Shown: positions 31,167 to 40,807, counted from the first letter of the stretch. The stretch: 64,000 nucleotides of DNA from JAGPDB01 sp046331265 (GCA_046331265.1 JAXLRE010000005.1:60120-124119); one strand, 5' to 3'. Notes: generated by a model not told the origin, from the letters alone. Translations and numbers: made by a program.

Positions 31167-31688
31167 CTAATTTAATCTTGGACAAACATGTCCAGATGTA
31201 TTCATTGGATTCTGGCATAATGGACAGAGTTCTCGTCCTGCCATTACCGCCTGATTACCTTTAACAGCCATGGCTCGAAGCTGCGAACGAGTCATGGTAA
31301 GACGAACAACATATTCATCATCCATCTGCTCATCGTCTAGATCTTCTTCAACAGGCTTTTCTCTTAACTCTAATGTAACAAGTTGATTAGAAGGATCAAA
31401 TATAAGTCCAATTGCGTTTGCTCTAAATAATGGATCAGCATGAGTTATCTCACCTGCAGAATCAAACTGTTCAGGAGTCGCAACTTTTTCTTCAGGATAA
31501 TCAGTCTTTATCGAATCAAGAAATTCAATCGACTGTGTAGCTAATAACTCCACTTGCTGTTTTTCTACAAGGACACTGACCACTTGGTCATCTTTACGGC
31601 CTTGAATTAAAAAAGTACGACTCCCCGGATCACCAATAGAACCAGCACTTGCACTATCAACTACATACATCTCTATTTCATGCATCAT
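31167..31688 (-). CDS. DUF3090 family protein
   Basis: A 173-residue protein matching DUF3090: it starts with MMHEIEMYVVDSASAGSIGD, has GSRTFLIQGRKDDQVVSVLV and EKQQVELLATQSIEFLDSI, and ends with a CPLCQNPMNTSGHVCPRLN zinc-ribbon-like motif that probably binds zinc. The start at 31688 overlaps the end of the phosphatase gene by 11 bases, and the stop lies two bases from the SCO1664-like start. The function of the family is unknown; conserved linkage suggests the three proteins act together. Confidence 0.9.
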   Translation of the reverse strand: MMHEIEMYVVDSASAGSIGDPGSRTFLIQGRKDDQVVSVLVEKQQVELLATQSIEFLDSIKTDYPEEKVATPEQFDSAGEITHADPLFRANAIGLIFDPSNQLVTLELREKPVEEDLDDEQMDDEYVVRLTMTRSQLRAMAVKGNQAVMAGRELCPLCQNPMNTSGHVCPRLN

Positions 31689-32316
31689 GAACCAACCTCT
31701 GTGCTGGTAATACATTTACATTCTCTACCCTAGCAACAGAATTTTCAAATACAACTTGTGAAAGTGATGCCGGATAGCAAGGAATACGCTGAAACATATC
31801 CATGTGTACACCTAAATAACTCGCTAACAAGATGATGATAGGGTCGCGATGACAAGTGATAACAATATTTTTGTTTTCATTTTCTTTTACGATTGACCTA
31901 ACAGCATTTGACATTCGGTCGTAGACGTCAACAAATGACTCGCCGCCAGGAAAACAGAATTGGGATGGATTTTGCAAAACTGTTTTCCATTCTGGAAGCT
32001 TCGCGCAATCTTCAAGTAAAAAGTTTGTCCAGTCGCCTATATTTGTATCTATTAAGTTTTCATTCACTTCAATTGTTAAATCTCTATCCTCAGCGATAGC
32101 TTGTGCTGTTTCATAAGCTCTTTCCAAAGGTGATGAAACAATAATGTCTACGTGGATAGGCCTAAAGTATTCTGCCAATAATCGAGCCTGCTCTTTACCT
32201 TCATCATTGAGGTTTAATCCCTTGGTGTGCCCGTAAAGAACTTTTCCTGTTTGCTCAGTTACACCATGTCTTACAAAAAATACGCGAGTTAAACTACTTT
32301 TACCTGTTGAAGACAT
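31678..32316 (-). CDS. Histidine phosphatase (phosphomutase-like, MSMEG_4193 type)
   Basis: A 212-residue histidine phosphatase. The RHG motif is in VFFVRHGVTEQTGKVLYGHT, a second conserved part is SSPLERAYETAQAIAEDRDL, and the C-terminal phosphate-pocket His is in VITCHRDPIIILLASYLG. This actinobacterial subfamily heads the conserved trio with DUF3090 and SCO1664 proteins; its substrate is not known. The frame could extend upstream, but ATG 32316 begins the conserved part and has TACGAT exactly six bases before it, a leaderless start. A longer start would overlap the divergent purE gene. Confidence 0.9.
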   Translation of the reverse strand: MSSTGKSSLTRVFFVRHGVTEQTGKVLYGHTKGLNLNDEGKEQARLLAEYFRPIHVDIIVSSPLERAYETAQAIAEDRDLTIEVNENLIDTNIGDWTNFLLEDCAKLPEWKTVLQNPSQFCFPGGESFVDVYDRMSNAVRSIVKENENKNIVITCHRDPIIILLASYLGVHMDMFQRIPCYPASLSQVVFENSVARVENVNVLPAQRLVHDA

Positions 32317-32328
32317 ACCAATATCGTA
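32317..32328 (-). promoter_or_regulatory. Leaderless -10 element of the phosphatase-DUF3090-SCO1664 operon
   Basis: The minus strand reads TACGAT-ATTGGT-ATG, placing the predicted transcription start on the ATG at 32316 and deciding between alternative starts. Confidence 0.55.
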
Positions 32329-32386
32329 GTAATTAGGTATGAATAAAGAAAATTCGAATAGACTTATACTCAAACAAAGGAAAAAT

Positions 32387-32884
32387 ATGTCTGAATCAAA
32401 AATAGTCGTAGGAATTATCATGGGAAGTGATTCGGATTTAGAGGTAATGAGCCAGGCTGGCGAAGTGTTAAAACAATTTGATGTTAAATATGAAACAAGA
32501 ATAATTAGCGCTCATCGAACCCCTGAAGCAATGGTGTCTTATGCTCAAACGGCAAGAGAGCGTGGACTAAAAGTTATTATTGCTGGAGCTGGAGGTGCAG
32601 CACATTTACCAGGAATGACAGCTGCACTCACAGATTTGCCAGTTATTGGTGTACCTGTTCCATTAAAAAATTTAGATGGTTTAGATTCCCTATTAAGTAT
32701 TGTTCAAATGCCTAAAGGAGTTCCTGTTGCGACAGTAGCCGTAGGCAATGCAAGCAATGCTGCGTATTTAGCATTACGAATACTTTCTACATTCGATGAC
32801 GACATCGCTAAAAAGTTAGAGACTTTTACAAAGACCCAAACTGATATCGTTATCGAAAAGGATTCTTCACTTCGATCTGAATAA
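32387..32884 (+). CDS. purE: 5-(carboxyamino)imidazole ribonucleotide mutase
   Basis: PurE moves the carboxylate from N5-CAIR to give CAIR in purine synthesis. The 165-residue class I enzyme has GIIMGSDSDLEVMSQAGEVL, the active-site SAHRTPEAMVSYA, and IIAGAGGAAHLPGMTAALTD in order. The ATG at 32387 has an AAAGG ribosome binding site; an open frame extends to 32339 but lacks homology there. The usual partner purK is not in the window. It converges on the MacB-like permease with a four-base gap. Confidence 0.95.
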   Translation: MSESKIVVGIIMGSDSDLEVMSQAGEVLKQFDVKYETRIISAHRTPEAMVSYAQTARERGLKVIIAGAGGAAHLPGMTAALTDLPVIGVPVPLKNLDGLDSLLSIVQMPKGVPVATVAVGNASNAAYLALRILSTFDDDIAKKLETFTKTQTDIVIEKDSSLRSE

Positions 32885-32888
32885 ATAA

Positions 32889-35540
32889 TTATTCAACCGT
32901 TACTGCTTTTAATATGTCAACCTTGGTTGCACGCCATGCTGGCCATGCACCTGCAACAACACCAATAACAGCAGCAATAATTAGTATGAAAATCATATTG
33001 CCAGGGTCAATCGCGAATTTATTAATACCTTGTTCTTTAAGCGCTTGCAAGAAAAGATAAGAGCCCAAAACGCCAAATAGCATTCCAATCGTTGCTCCCA
33101 TAACTGAAACAATGATCGACTCAAACCTAATAAAAGCTCTTACTTGTTTTTTCAAGACCCCGATAGCACGAAGCATTCCGAGTTCTCTTCTACGTTCCAA
33201 AATAGATAACGACATTGTATTTAGTATTCCGACTGCGGCAATAAGTATTGAAAGTGCTAGCAGAACATAAATTAACGCAAGTAATTGATCTATTTGTTTA
33301 CTCTGTTGTTTACGCAAAGAGGTAATATCATTGGCGTTAAGTCCAGAATTTAGTAATAATTTTTCGAGTTTTGGTTTAACATCTTCTGCTTTAATACCTT
33401 CTTTTAAATTCACTATTGAAGTAGTCGCTGTTGTTACTGAAGACATCTGGTTATAAGCAACATTGTCGATCATTAGCGATGCAAAAGCATATGGCACTCC
33501 TTGATCGAGGATAGCTTTTACCTTAAAATCACGTGGTTGTTTATCTAAACGTAATCTGATATCAGAGCCGAGTTTTAATCCATGATCTTTAGCAAATTTA
33601 TTCGATACCGCTATTCCATCTTCTCCTAAGTTACGGATTTCTCCTTTAAATGGGGTTGCATAGAGCTCAGGAATCGCAGCAGAATCCACACCAAACAAAA
33701 AGTCAGGATTAGCTTTAGACATATCTGCTTTGTCTTGTTCCGAAGTCGCCCATGTTACTGGTCCACCTTTAAAACAGCTTGCAACAGCAACGTATTTCTG
33801 TTCAGATATTTTTGAGCATAAATCCACTGGAATAATAGGATCAAAATTATCGGTACTAACAATAAAATCTCCGACAAAATTCTTCTCAAGGTATCCGCTA
33901 AAAGTTGCTTTAAAGCTTGATGCAAAGACCGTAAAGAAAGTTACAACAGCAACTCCGACAACTAACGCCATCGCAGTACGGGCAGTTCTTCGAGGATTAC
34001 GATAATTATTTCTTCTAGCAATATTTCCTGTTATTCCGTATGCATGTCTTCCACCAAAAAAGATCAGGAAAATTCCTGCAACCTTAGAACCAATAATGGC
34101 CGTAAAAGGTCTTACTAATAAAGGTAATGAAATTATTAATGCTATTAATGCAATCCCAATGCCCATACCAGTTGTTGCAATTTTGTTGTCAGATTTGCCA
34201 GATAGTCCATAGTAGATAACAAAAATTGCAGCACAAAGAACGATCACAAGTGGGATAACTCTAAAGATCCATCGTCGCGATTTTTCGAATGAGGCGTCTC
34301 TCAAAGCAGCTACTGGTGGAATCCTAGATGCGGATATAGCTGGCAGTAATGCCGATAGCATTGTTGCAAATGTTCCAACAGCTAGTCCCCAAATTATTGT
34401 TGATGATTTAACAACTAATGGCCCTCCGGGTAAATCTAAACCAAGAGATCCGAAAGCTGCTCGAATTCCGAATGCTAAGCCAACACCTGAAAGTGTTCCC
34501 AGAATTGAAGAAATAAGTCCAACAAAAAATGATTCTAGAATCACCGATCTTCTTATTTGAGAAGCCTTTGCTCCAATAGCTCGAAGAAGAGCGTATTCCT
34601 GTCTGCGTTGAGTCATAATAATCGCAAAGGAATTAATAATGATTATTAGTCCGACTACTAATGAAATTGCAGCAAAACCGACAAGTGTATACGTAAAGAA
34701 ATTCAAACCAGTTTTAAGTTCATTCTGGTTTTCTTCTGTAATTTGCTTACCCGTTATAGCTTCAATATCATTTCCATACTTGGCTTTTAGTTCTCTATTT
34801 ATTTTTCGAACAATATCCTTTTGTGTTATCCCGTCATTTGCTACAACACTTATGGATTGGTATGCCTGTCCACGTTGTGCCAACTCAATTGCCACTTTCT
34901 CATTAAATAAAAATGATGTAGCCCCAGCAGCACTATCGGAGGTACCAAACCTAACGATTCCTTTTAAGACGAAATCTTTTGGTCCTGTTGGAGTAACAAT
35001 TTTAATTTTGTCTCCAATATTTAAATCTTTTAACTTTGCTGCTGTTTTATCCAATAAAAATTCGTTATCACTAAGTTTCACTGCTGCCGTTTGCTTTGCG
35101 CTAAGAGAGTTGCCGTTAGAATCGACCAATCTCCATTGTGTCAAAATATCGTCTTGATCTAATTTGAATCCTAAAATTGGAGCGCCATTAGATTGGAAAA
35201 GTGTTTTACCATCCTTTCCTATCGCTGTTATGTTATCGATTCCAACGTTACCTTCAGCACGTTTCACGCCTTCAATGTTTTTTACGACTTTAACTAGATC
35301 TAATGGCACACCTCTTCTCTTACCAGGACCATCAATCCCGCCTGGAGTAACGTCTGTCGATCGAACAACAGCATCCGTATTTTTAAAAACAGATGAGAAT
35401 AAATCATCGAAAACTTTATTTAATGTTGCTGAAATAACTAATGTCCCAACTAAAAATGCAACACCTAAAATAATAGATAGCATTGATAAAGCTAGACGTG
35501 TTTTATGAGACCAAATATTTTTCAGTGTTAAGCGAAACAT
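32889..35540 (-). CDS. FtsX/MacB-type ABC permease
   Basis: An 883-residue membrane protein with two FtsX-type domains. The N-terminal helix NIWSHKTRLALSMLSIILGV leads into a large extracellular MacB-like region; three helices lie near residues 270-400 (ALLRAIGAKASQIRRSVILE), a middle part contains further helices, a second extracellular domain follows, and the last three helices (about 760-880) include ILERRRELGMLRAIGVLKKQ. Such permeases, with the ATPase encoded next, act as mechanotransmission systems exporting lipoproteins, peptides or drugs. The gene follows the ATPase by 12 bases. Confidence 0.92.
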   Translation of the reverse strand: MFRLTLKNIWSHKTRLALSMLSIILGVAFLVGTLVISATLNKVFDDLFSSVFKNTDAVVRSTDVTPGGIDGPGKRRGVPLDLVKVVKNIEGVKRAEGNVGIDNITAIGKDGKTLFQSNGAPILGFKLDQDDILTQWRLVDSNGNSLSAKQTAAVKLSDNEFLLDKTAAKLKDLNIGDKIKIVTPTGPKDFVLKGIVRFGTSDSAAGATSFLFNEKVAIELAQRGQAYQSISVVANDGITQKDIVRKINRELKAKYGNDIEAITGKQITEENQNELKTGLNFFTYTLVGFAAISLVVGLIIIINSFAIIMTQRRQEYALLRAIGAKASQIRRSVILESFFVGLISSILGTLSGVGLAFGIRAAFGSLGLDLPGGPLVVKSSTIIWGLAVGTFATMLSALLPAISASRIPPVAALRDASFEKSRRWIFRVIPLVIVLCAAIFVIYYGLSGKSDNKIATTGMGIGIALIALIISLPLLVRPFTAIIGSKVAGIFLIFFGGRHAYGITGNIARRNNYRNPRRTARTAMALVVGVAVVTFFTVFASSFKATFSGYLEKNFVGDFIVSTDNFDPIIPVDLCSKISEQKYVAVASCFKGGPVTWATSEQDKADMSKANPDFLFGVDSAAIPELYATPFKGEIRNLGEDGIAVSNKFAKDHGLKLGSDIRLRLDKQPRDFKVKAILDQGVPYAFASLMIDNVAYNQMSSVTTATTSIVNLKEGIKAEDVKPKLEKLLLNSGLNANDITSLRKQQSKQIDQLLALIYVLLALSILIAAVGILNTMSLSILERRRELGMLRAIGVLKKQVRAFIRFESIIVSVMGATIGMLFGVLGSYLFLQALKEQGINKFAIDPGNMIFILIIAAVIGVVAGAWPAWRATKVDILKAVTVE

Positions 35541-35552
35541 ATAAGAAAACCT

Positions 35553-36317
35553 TTAACCTAGATTTTTTAGGTAATCAAGTATTTGACCTGATGTTGGATT
35601 CGACATGTCGTTCACAATTTTTCCATCGCTTAAAAATACGACACGGTCAGCATTTGCAGCTGCGGCAGCGTCGTGGGTAACCATGACAATAGTTTGAGAA
35701 AAATCATCAACCGCGTGGCGCATAAATTTGAGAACTTCACCACCAGATTTAGAATCTAAGTTTCCTGTAGGTTCGTCAGCAAAAATGATTTCTGGTTGGC
35801 TTGCCAATGCACGTGCCACTGCAACGCGCTGCTGCTGGCCACCTGATAATTCAGAAGGTTTATGAGACAATCTGTTTCTGATGTCTAAGGTATCGACAAC
35901 TTTTTCAAATATTGTTTTGTTAGTTTTCTTCTTTGAAAGTTTTGATGGCAACTCTATATTTTCTTTTGCATTTAAAGTAGGCAATAGATTGAACGCCTGA
36001 AAGATAAACCCTATTCGTTCTCGTCTAACAAGCGTAAGTTTCTTTTCACTTAATCTCGTAATATCCGTTTCACCAATCCAAACTTCACCGGCACTAACTC
36101 TGTCCAAACCAGCGATACAATGCAGCAAGGTTGACTTGCCAGAACCAGATGGCCCCATAATCGCAGTGAACTTTCCGCTCTCAAATTCAATCGACACGTC
36201 GTCGAGCGCGTTTATTTGTGCTTCACCTTTACCATATGTTTTTGTAACATGGACTGCGCGTGCCGCATACGAAGCGTTGCTTGGTTTGGATAAATTTTCT
36301 GGTGCTAGAGCTGTCAT
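35553..36317 (-). CDS. ABC ATPase, MacB/LolD type
   Basis: A 254-residue ATPase: Walker A GPSGSGKSTL, Q-loop GFIFQAFNLLPTLNAKENIE, signature ELSGGQQQRVAVARAL, Walker B EIIFADEPTGNLDSKSG and switch MVTHDAAAAANADR. It belongs to the MacB/LolD group, which pairs with FtsX-like permeases; the adjoining 883-residue permease is the partner. The first 20 residues (ALAPENLSKPSNASYAARAV) are an extension beyond the usual start. It follows lgt on the same strand with a ten-base gap. Confidence 0.94.
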   Translation of the reverse strand: MTALAPENLSKPSNASYAARAVHVTKTYGKGEAQINALDDVSIEFESGKFTAIMGPSGSGKSTLLHCIAGLDRVSAGEVWIGETDITRLSEKKLTLVRRERIGFIFQAFNLLPTLNAKENIELPSKLSKKKTNKTIFEKVVDTLDIRNRLSHKPSELSGGQQQRVAVARALASQPEIIFADEPTGNLDSKSGGEVLKFMRHAVDDFSQTIVMVTHDAAAAANADRVVFLSDGKIVNDMSNPTSGQILDYLKNLG

Positions 36318-36326
36318 GCCTCTAGC

Positions 36327-37127
36327 CTATTTAGGCGGACCTACTCTTTTCACCTTGGAACTAAAAATTAAATACATCATCCAAGTCAGACCTAATAAAC
36401 ATAAAATTATTGAAACAAGAAGATTAAATCTAATATTAAATATTTTCGTAGCTTTATCGACTCTTAAAAGCTCCATAAATATCCGCACAAAACAATAACC
36501 AGAAATGTATAGAGCGACGCTGAAGCCTTTTCTTATATTTACATACTTCTTTTCTGCAATAATTATTACTATCGCTAAAAAAAGGTTTAGAACCATTTCA
36601 TATAAAAAAGTCGGATGAAAAGTAGGAACATTTTCTAGACCGAATGGCCTGTAATCAAGATCCACTTTTAATGCCCAAAAACTATGTAGTTCGCGTCCAA
36701 AAAGTTCCTGATTGAAATAATTTCCTAGCCGTCCTATCGCTTGAGCCACAAGCAGCCCCGGGACAACAACATCACCAACTTGTAAAAATGAAATCTTCTT
36801 AATTTTACATTGAATAAATAAAGCTAAAGCTCCAGCAAGTACCGCTCCCCATATCGATAGTCCGCCCATACGAAAATTAAATACATTTTTAAATCCTTCG
36901 CTTTTCCAATCGTATCCAGTAAATAAATGGTAAACGCGTGCACCAATAATTCCTGCGATTAAAGTTATAAAGAACATATCCATAATAACTTTTGGATCAC
37001 CATATTTTTTTCGATATCGAATATACGAAATATAAACACCAGCCAGCATGGCTAGACCCATAGTAAGAGAATAAATGCGTATTGGACCAAATGAATCTAT
37101 TGGCGGTGAAGGTATCTCTAATATCAT
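36327..37127 (-). CDS. lgt: Prolipoprotein diacylglyceryl transferase
   Basis: Lgt adds diacylglycerol to the lipobox cysteine of prelipoproteins at the membrane; the window encodes several such lipoproteins. The 266-residue protein has seven membrane helices and the Lgt signature AIGRLGNYFNQELFGRELHS. The segment FRMGGLSIWGAVLAGALALF carries Trp where the enterobacterial enzyme has the MSFHGG histidine, as I recall is normal for actinobacterial Lgt. The C-terminal helices include GYCFVRIFMELLRVD. The start is directly adjacent to the end of the AarF-like kinase gene. Confidence 0.95.
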   Translation of the reverse strand: MILEIPSPPIDSFGPIRIYSLTMGLAMLAGVYISYIRYRKKYGDPKVIMDMFFITLIAGIIGARVYHLFTGYDWKSEGFKNVFNFRMGGLSIWGAVLAGALALFIQCKIKKISFLQVGDVVVPGLLVAQAIGRLGNYFNQELFGRELHSFWALKVDLDYRPFGLENVPTFHPTFLYEMVLNLFLAIVIIIAEKKYVNIRKGFSVALYISGYCFVRIFMELLRVDKATKIFNIRFNLLVSIILCLLGLTWMMYLIFSSKVKRVGPPK

Positions 37128-38723
37128 CTAATCAACCTTATCGATCATTCGCTTTTTTATTATTTCTCTTCTCTTACGAATATCTTCGTAGGTAAGGGAA
37201 TCAACTTCATCAGCAACACCAAGTGAACCACGGACAGCATTTAAATCTAGATCAACTTCGCTTTGAACAAAACCTAGCTCACCGATAATCTTCTCACCAT
37301 ACGTCGACATTAAGTATGCATATACATGTTGAATCTCTGCAAGTACATCAATATCTGGAGCTAAAGTCGCAGTTGCACCATCTAAAAACATTAAATTTTT
37401 AACGAATAACATAAGTTCTTTTGGCGCTCTTGCTCCGTATCCCAAAAGTTTTTTTGTTAAGTCACCCATCTCCTGGGTTAGTTCTTCACTATTCATTTTC
37501 GTTGGATCTTTAACGGGGCCTTGTAATCCGAGATCATCAACAACCGTATCTATATCTGTATCTTTTGGAAATGCACCTAAGTCTCTCAATGCAGTTATCT
37601 GTTGATGAGGATTGCCTGTCGTGCCAGCAATGATTAACCTCATAAAGGCGCGTCTTTGTGACTCGTTTAATCTTCCAGTAATGCCAAAATCTAATAATGC
37701 AGTTGTTCCATCTTTTAAGACCATGAGATTTCCACCATGTAAATCGCCATGAAAAACGCCGTAGATCAAAGCTCCTTCTGTAAATGCAACTAAGCCAGCA
37801 CGCAAAAGCGTTTTAGTATCAATGTCATTTTGTTTCATTGACTCAACATCATCAAAGGCAAAACCATCAACCTCTTCCATAACAAGTACGCGTCTTGTTA
37901 CATGATCGAGTTTTGGTCTTGGAACGATGATTGCGCGCTGATTAGTTTCTGCCAAGACACGCGCAATTGCCAACATGTTGTCAGCTTCTAATCGAAAGTC
38001 GAGTTCCTCAATAATAGTTTCTGTAAATACTTCAACAAGTGCAGGCGGATTAGCTAAAGCAGTAATAGGAATGCGTCCTACTAATTGTGGGGCTATCCAA
38101 GCTAAAAACTTTATGTCTTTTTGAACAAGCTGTGAAACATTTGAACGTTGAACTTTGACAACAACGTCTTGACCTGTAATTAATCTCGCTCTATGAACTT
38201 GCGCTATCGAAGCCGCAGCTATTGGTTCTTGTTCGAATCTAGAAAAAATACTTTCTAATGGCTGCCCAAAATCGCTTTCAATTGTTTGTTTAACAGTTTG
38301 GTACGACTCTGGTGGAACCTGATCACGAAGTAATTTAAATTCATCAACTAGCTGTTGTGGAAATAACGAATCACCTGAGGAAATTATTTGCCCGAGTTTT
38401 ATATATGTTGAACCAAGAGCAATAAATCGTTTTCTTAATCGTAAAGAAATTCCTTTTCTTGACTTCTCTTTACCTCTTGGTTTGTCAAAAATATACCAAA
38501 GTACTATTGCAGAAGATAACTTTAAAAGTGATGTAAATAATCTTCTAAATGGAGGGAATTTTCGTTTTTTAAGTAATTCCCTAGAAAGCTCATGGACTTT
38601 CTGTCGTCTAATTTTATTCTCTGAAGTAAACTCTCTACATTCACCTTCATCTAGAGTCCAGGATCCAGTAGTAAGAAAACTTCCCCATTCGTAATCTGGT
38701 TTGATTGTAGTTTCTTCTATCAT
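37128..38723 (-). CDS. ABC1/AarF (UbiB) family kinase-like protein
   Basis: A 531-residue atypical kinase-like protein of the UbiB/AarF family, proposed to support lipid or quinone metabolism. The KxGQ region is in STYIKLGQIISSGDSLFPQQ, the Ala-rich loop in IAAASIAQVHRARL, the lysine strand in VVVKVQRSNV, catalytic-loop-like FHGDLHGGNLMVL and metal-binding DFGITGRL. A C-terminal helical tail follows. TTG 38738 is possible, but ATG 38723 with an AAAGG site is the better start. It is immediately followed by lgt. Confidence 0.93.
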   Translation of the reverse strand: MIEETTIKPDYEWGSFLTTGSWTLDEGECREFTSENKIRRQKVHELSRELLKKRKFPPFRRLFTSLLKLSSAIVLWYIFDKPRGKEKSRKGISLRLRKRFIALGSTYIKLGQIISSGDSLFPQQLVDEFKLLRDQVPPESYQTVKQTIESDFGQPLESIFSRFEQEPIAAASIAQVHRARLITGQDVVVKVQRSNVSQLVQKDIKFLAWIAPQLVGRIPITALANPPALVEVFTETIIEELDFRLEADNMLAIARVLAETNQRAIIVPRPKLDHVTRRVLVMEEVDGFAFDDVESMKQNDIDTKTLLRAGLVAFTEGALIYGVFHGDLHGGNLMVLKDGTTALLDFGITGRLNESQRRAFMRLIIAGTTGNPHQQITALRDLGAFPKDTDIDTVVDDLGLQGPVKDPTKMNSEELTQEMGDLTKKLLGYGARAPKELMLFVKNLMFLDGATATLAPDIDVLAEIQHVYAYLMSTYGEKIIGELGFVQSEVDLDLNAVRGSLGVADEVDSLTYEDIRKRREIIKKRMIDKVD

Positions 38724-38751
38724 TAGGACCTTTCGCAATAAAGCCTATTCC

Positions 38752-39672
38752 CTATGTTGTTAGTATTGCGAAACTTTGGCCATCACCTTTTACAAAATGA
38801 GGATACAAGACATATATGTGTTCTCGTTCATAAAGACCATCCGTCTTTCCCTCTAATTTAACCGGAGTGCACGATAAGTTGTTTATAGCGAAATTAACAA
38901 CTTCATCATTTTCAAGTGAGTTAAAAGTGCACGTCGAGTATCCTATTTTTGAATTGGGTTTAGCTATCACTTTGGAATAAGTAAACAACATTTTTTGCAA
39001 GATAGACATTTTCATTAAAAGTTTTTCAGACCACTGACGCCGTGCCGTATAGCTTCGTCTCATCATTGCTTCGCCAGAACATGGTGCATCAAGAATGACC
39101 ACATCAGCATAATCTGCATATTTTTCACTTAACTCTTGGATATTCAAATTTGTTATTTCGTATTTTGGACGTTCATTTTCTGGAATAACATTTAAAGTTC
39201 TATATAAGTTTTCTCTTAATATATCTGCTCGTTTTGGATCGACATCGTTAGCAATCAAAAATCCGTTGCTTCCAAGTTTATTTAGAGCATGAACCGATTT
39301 GCCGCCAGGTGCAGCACATACATCAACTACAACATCATCTGGCTTTATGTCTAAGTACTCAACTAATGCCATTGCAGATGGATCACCAATGTAATACCTA
39401 CCTTTAGTATGTTCAATGCGCTGACCGAGCTTTAGTTCATAATCAAAATATGATGCATCCCTGCACCATGGAACCCGACTCATTTCTACTTTAAGATCTG
39501 AACATAAATCTTCAATTGAGACAGCATGTGTATTTACCCTAAAAGCTTTTTCTGGCCACGAATTTAAGGATTGTAAGAAATTATTTGGATCTATGTAATT
39601 TTCAACATGCTCATTAACATAATCGATAAATTTTTTATTTAACTTTGAATCAATAGGTTTTCGTTTCGCCAC
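38752..39672 (-). CDS. RsmB/NOP2-type rRNA or tRNA m5C methyltransferase
   Basis: A 306-residue SAM-dependent RNA cytosine-5 methyltransferase of the NOL1/NOP2/Sun family. SAM motif I is VVVDVCAAPGGKSVHALNKL, motif IV DAPCSGEAMMRR carries one catalytic Cys, and motif VI IGYSTCTFNSLENDE the other. There is no extra N-terminal NusB-like domain, so it is smaller than E. coli RsmB and could be an RsmF-like or tRNA enzyme. The start is GTG 39672, two bases after the msrA stop, so it is co-transcribed with msrA. Confidence 0.9.
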   Translation of the reverse strand: MAKRKPIDSKLNKKFIDYVNEHVENYIDPNNFLQSLNSWPEKAFRVNTHAVSIEDLCSDLKVEMSRVPWCRDASYFDYELKLGQRIEHTKGRYYIGDPSAMALVEYLDIKPDDVVVDVCAAPGGKSVHALNKLGSNGFLIANDVDPKRADILRENLYRTLNVIPENERPKYEITNLNIQELSEKYADYADVVILDAPCSGEAMMRRSYTARRQWSEKLLMKMSILQKMLFTYSKVIAKPNSKIGYSTCTFNSLENDEVVNFAINNLSCTPVKLEGKTDGLYEREHIYVLYPHFVKGDGQSFAILTT

Positions 39673-39674
39673 TG

Positions 39675-40304
39675 TTAAACAATAGGACAGCTAACACCGG
39701 TTCCACGCAGTGAACAGTAGCCATTTGGATTTTTACTTAGATATTGCTGATGATACTCTTCAGCGTAATAAAACGGAGGAGTCGGCACGTCAACAATTTC
39801 AGTTGTGATTTCGCCCATACCCTTCGATAACAGTTCATTGTTATAAACAGTTTCTACTTCTTTGGCAATTGCATATTGTTCTTTAGATGCAGCAAATATC
39901 GCACTGCGGTATTGAGTTCCAATATCGTTTCCTTGTCCCATATATTGGGTCGGATCATGTGCCTCAAAAAATAAAATTACCAACTGTTTATAAGATATTT
40001 TTTTTGGATCAAAAACAACCAAAACGGATTCGCTATGACCTGTCATTGAAGTACAAGTTTCTTCATAAGTTGGATTTTTTGTATAACCACCCTGATAGCC
40101 AACAGCAGTTACATAAACTCCTGGTTCATTCCAAAAAAGTTTTTCAGCTCCCCAGAAACAACCTAGAGCAAAATATGCCACTTCATAATCTTCCGGGAAA
40201 GGAGGTTTTATAGACAGTCCATTGACATGATGTATACCTGAGATAGCAATTTCTTCGTCTCTACCAACAATGGCTTGTTCTGGTGAAATCATTTCTTGTT
40301 TCAA
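39675..40304 (-). CDS. msrA: Peptide methionine sulfoxide reductase MsrA
   Basis: MsrA reduces methionine-S-sulfoxide in proteins and protects against oxidation. The 209-residue protein has the catalytic GCFWGAEKLFW, TAVGYQGGYTKNPTYEE, TGHSESVLVVFDP, and the resolving-cysteine tail NPNGYCSLRGTGVSCPIV. An N-terminal extension (MISPEQAIVGRDEEIAISGI) is usual in larger MsrA proteins. The start is TTG 40304 with AAAGGA eight bases upstream inside the end of the DUF3054 gene; an internal ATG at 40292 is the alternative. Confidence 0.96.
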   Translation of the reverse strand: MKQEMISPEQAIVGRDEEIAISGIHHVNGLSIKPPFPEDYEVAYFALGCFWGAEKLFWNEPGVYVTAVGYQGGYTKNPTYEETCTSMTGHSESVLVVFDPKKISYKQLVILFFEAHDPTQYMGQGNDIGTQYRSAIFAASKEQYAIAKEVETVYNNELLSKGMGEITTEIVDVPTPPFYYAEEYHQQYLSKNPNGYCSLRGTGVSCPIV

Positions 40305-40308
40305 ATGA

Positions 40309-40713
40309 TTATCCTTTGACTGGTGGTCTAAATTTATTCAGCAAGAATCTCCAACCTACCCAACATATTGTCAAGAAAACAAAAGAGATTATTGCAAAAA
40401 CTGGTTTAAATGAATACGGTTCTCGTCCAACTAATTGAGGAAGATTAATTCTGATAAGTATCGCAATAGGAACTGAAATGATGGATGCAATAAATGCAGA
40501 TTTTATATTTCTAAGATCAGTTGAAACAATCAGCATTAGAGCAAAAAATGCAGCAATAAATGGGAGTCCTATTATTACAACATCACTGAATCGGAAATCA
40601 CTGTGATGATTACGGCCACCGATTAGAACAAAAGCAATTACAACTAAGACGTCAAGGACTACCGCCATAGTTCTATGCACCATATATGTAGAACTAGTTT
40701 TACTATTTTCCAT
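40309..40713 (-). CDS. DUF3054 membrane protein
   Basis: A 134-residue protein with four membrane helices and the DUF3054 pattern: AVVLDVLVVIAFVLIGGRNH with its G-R-x-x-H, a middle helix, RINLPQLVGREPYSFKPVFA, and a terminal WRFLLNKFRPP. The function is unknown. ATG 40713 is preferred because GAGG lies five bases upstream; a GTG two codons earlier is possible. It is first in an operon with msrA and the m5C methyltransferase. Confidence 0.82.
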   Translation of the reverse strand: MENSKTSSTYMVHRTMAVVLDVLVVIAFVLIGGRNHHSDFRFSDVVIIGLPFIAAFFALMLIVSTDLRNIKSAFIASIISVPIAILIRINLPQLVGREPYSFKPVFAIISFVFLTICWVGWRFLLNKFRPPVKG

Positions 40714-40758
40714 GCACACCTCTTCTTAAAAAGGCATACTACCATCCGCCCTTTTCTC

Positions 40759-40807
40759 GTGTTGGGTCGAAAAACTATCGATTTTCGACAGTTTTTCGAC
40801 CCAACAC
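40759..40807. repeat. Palindromic repeat family, symmetric copy (49 bp)
   Basis: GTGTTGGGTCGAAAAACTAT and its exact complement flank a CGATTTTCGAC core, so this copy has one mismatch in the inner stem. It lies between the GH114 gene's terminator and the DUF3054 gene, in a region with no convergent genes, so it is not always a convergent-gene terminator. Confidence 0.88.
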
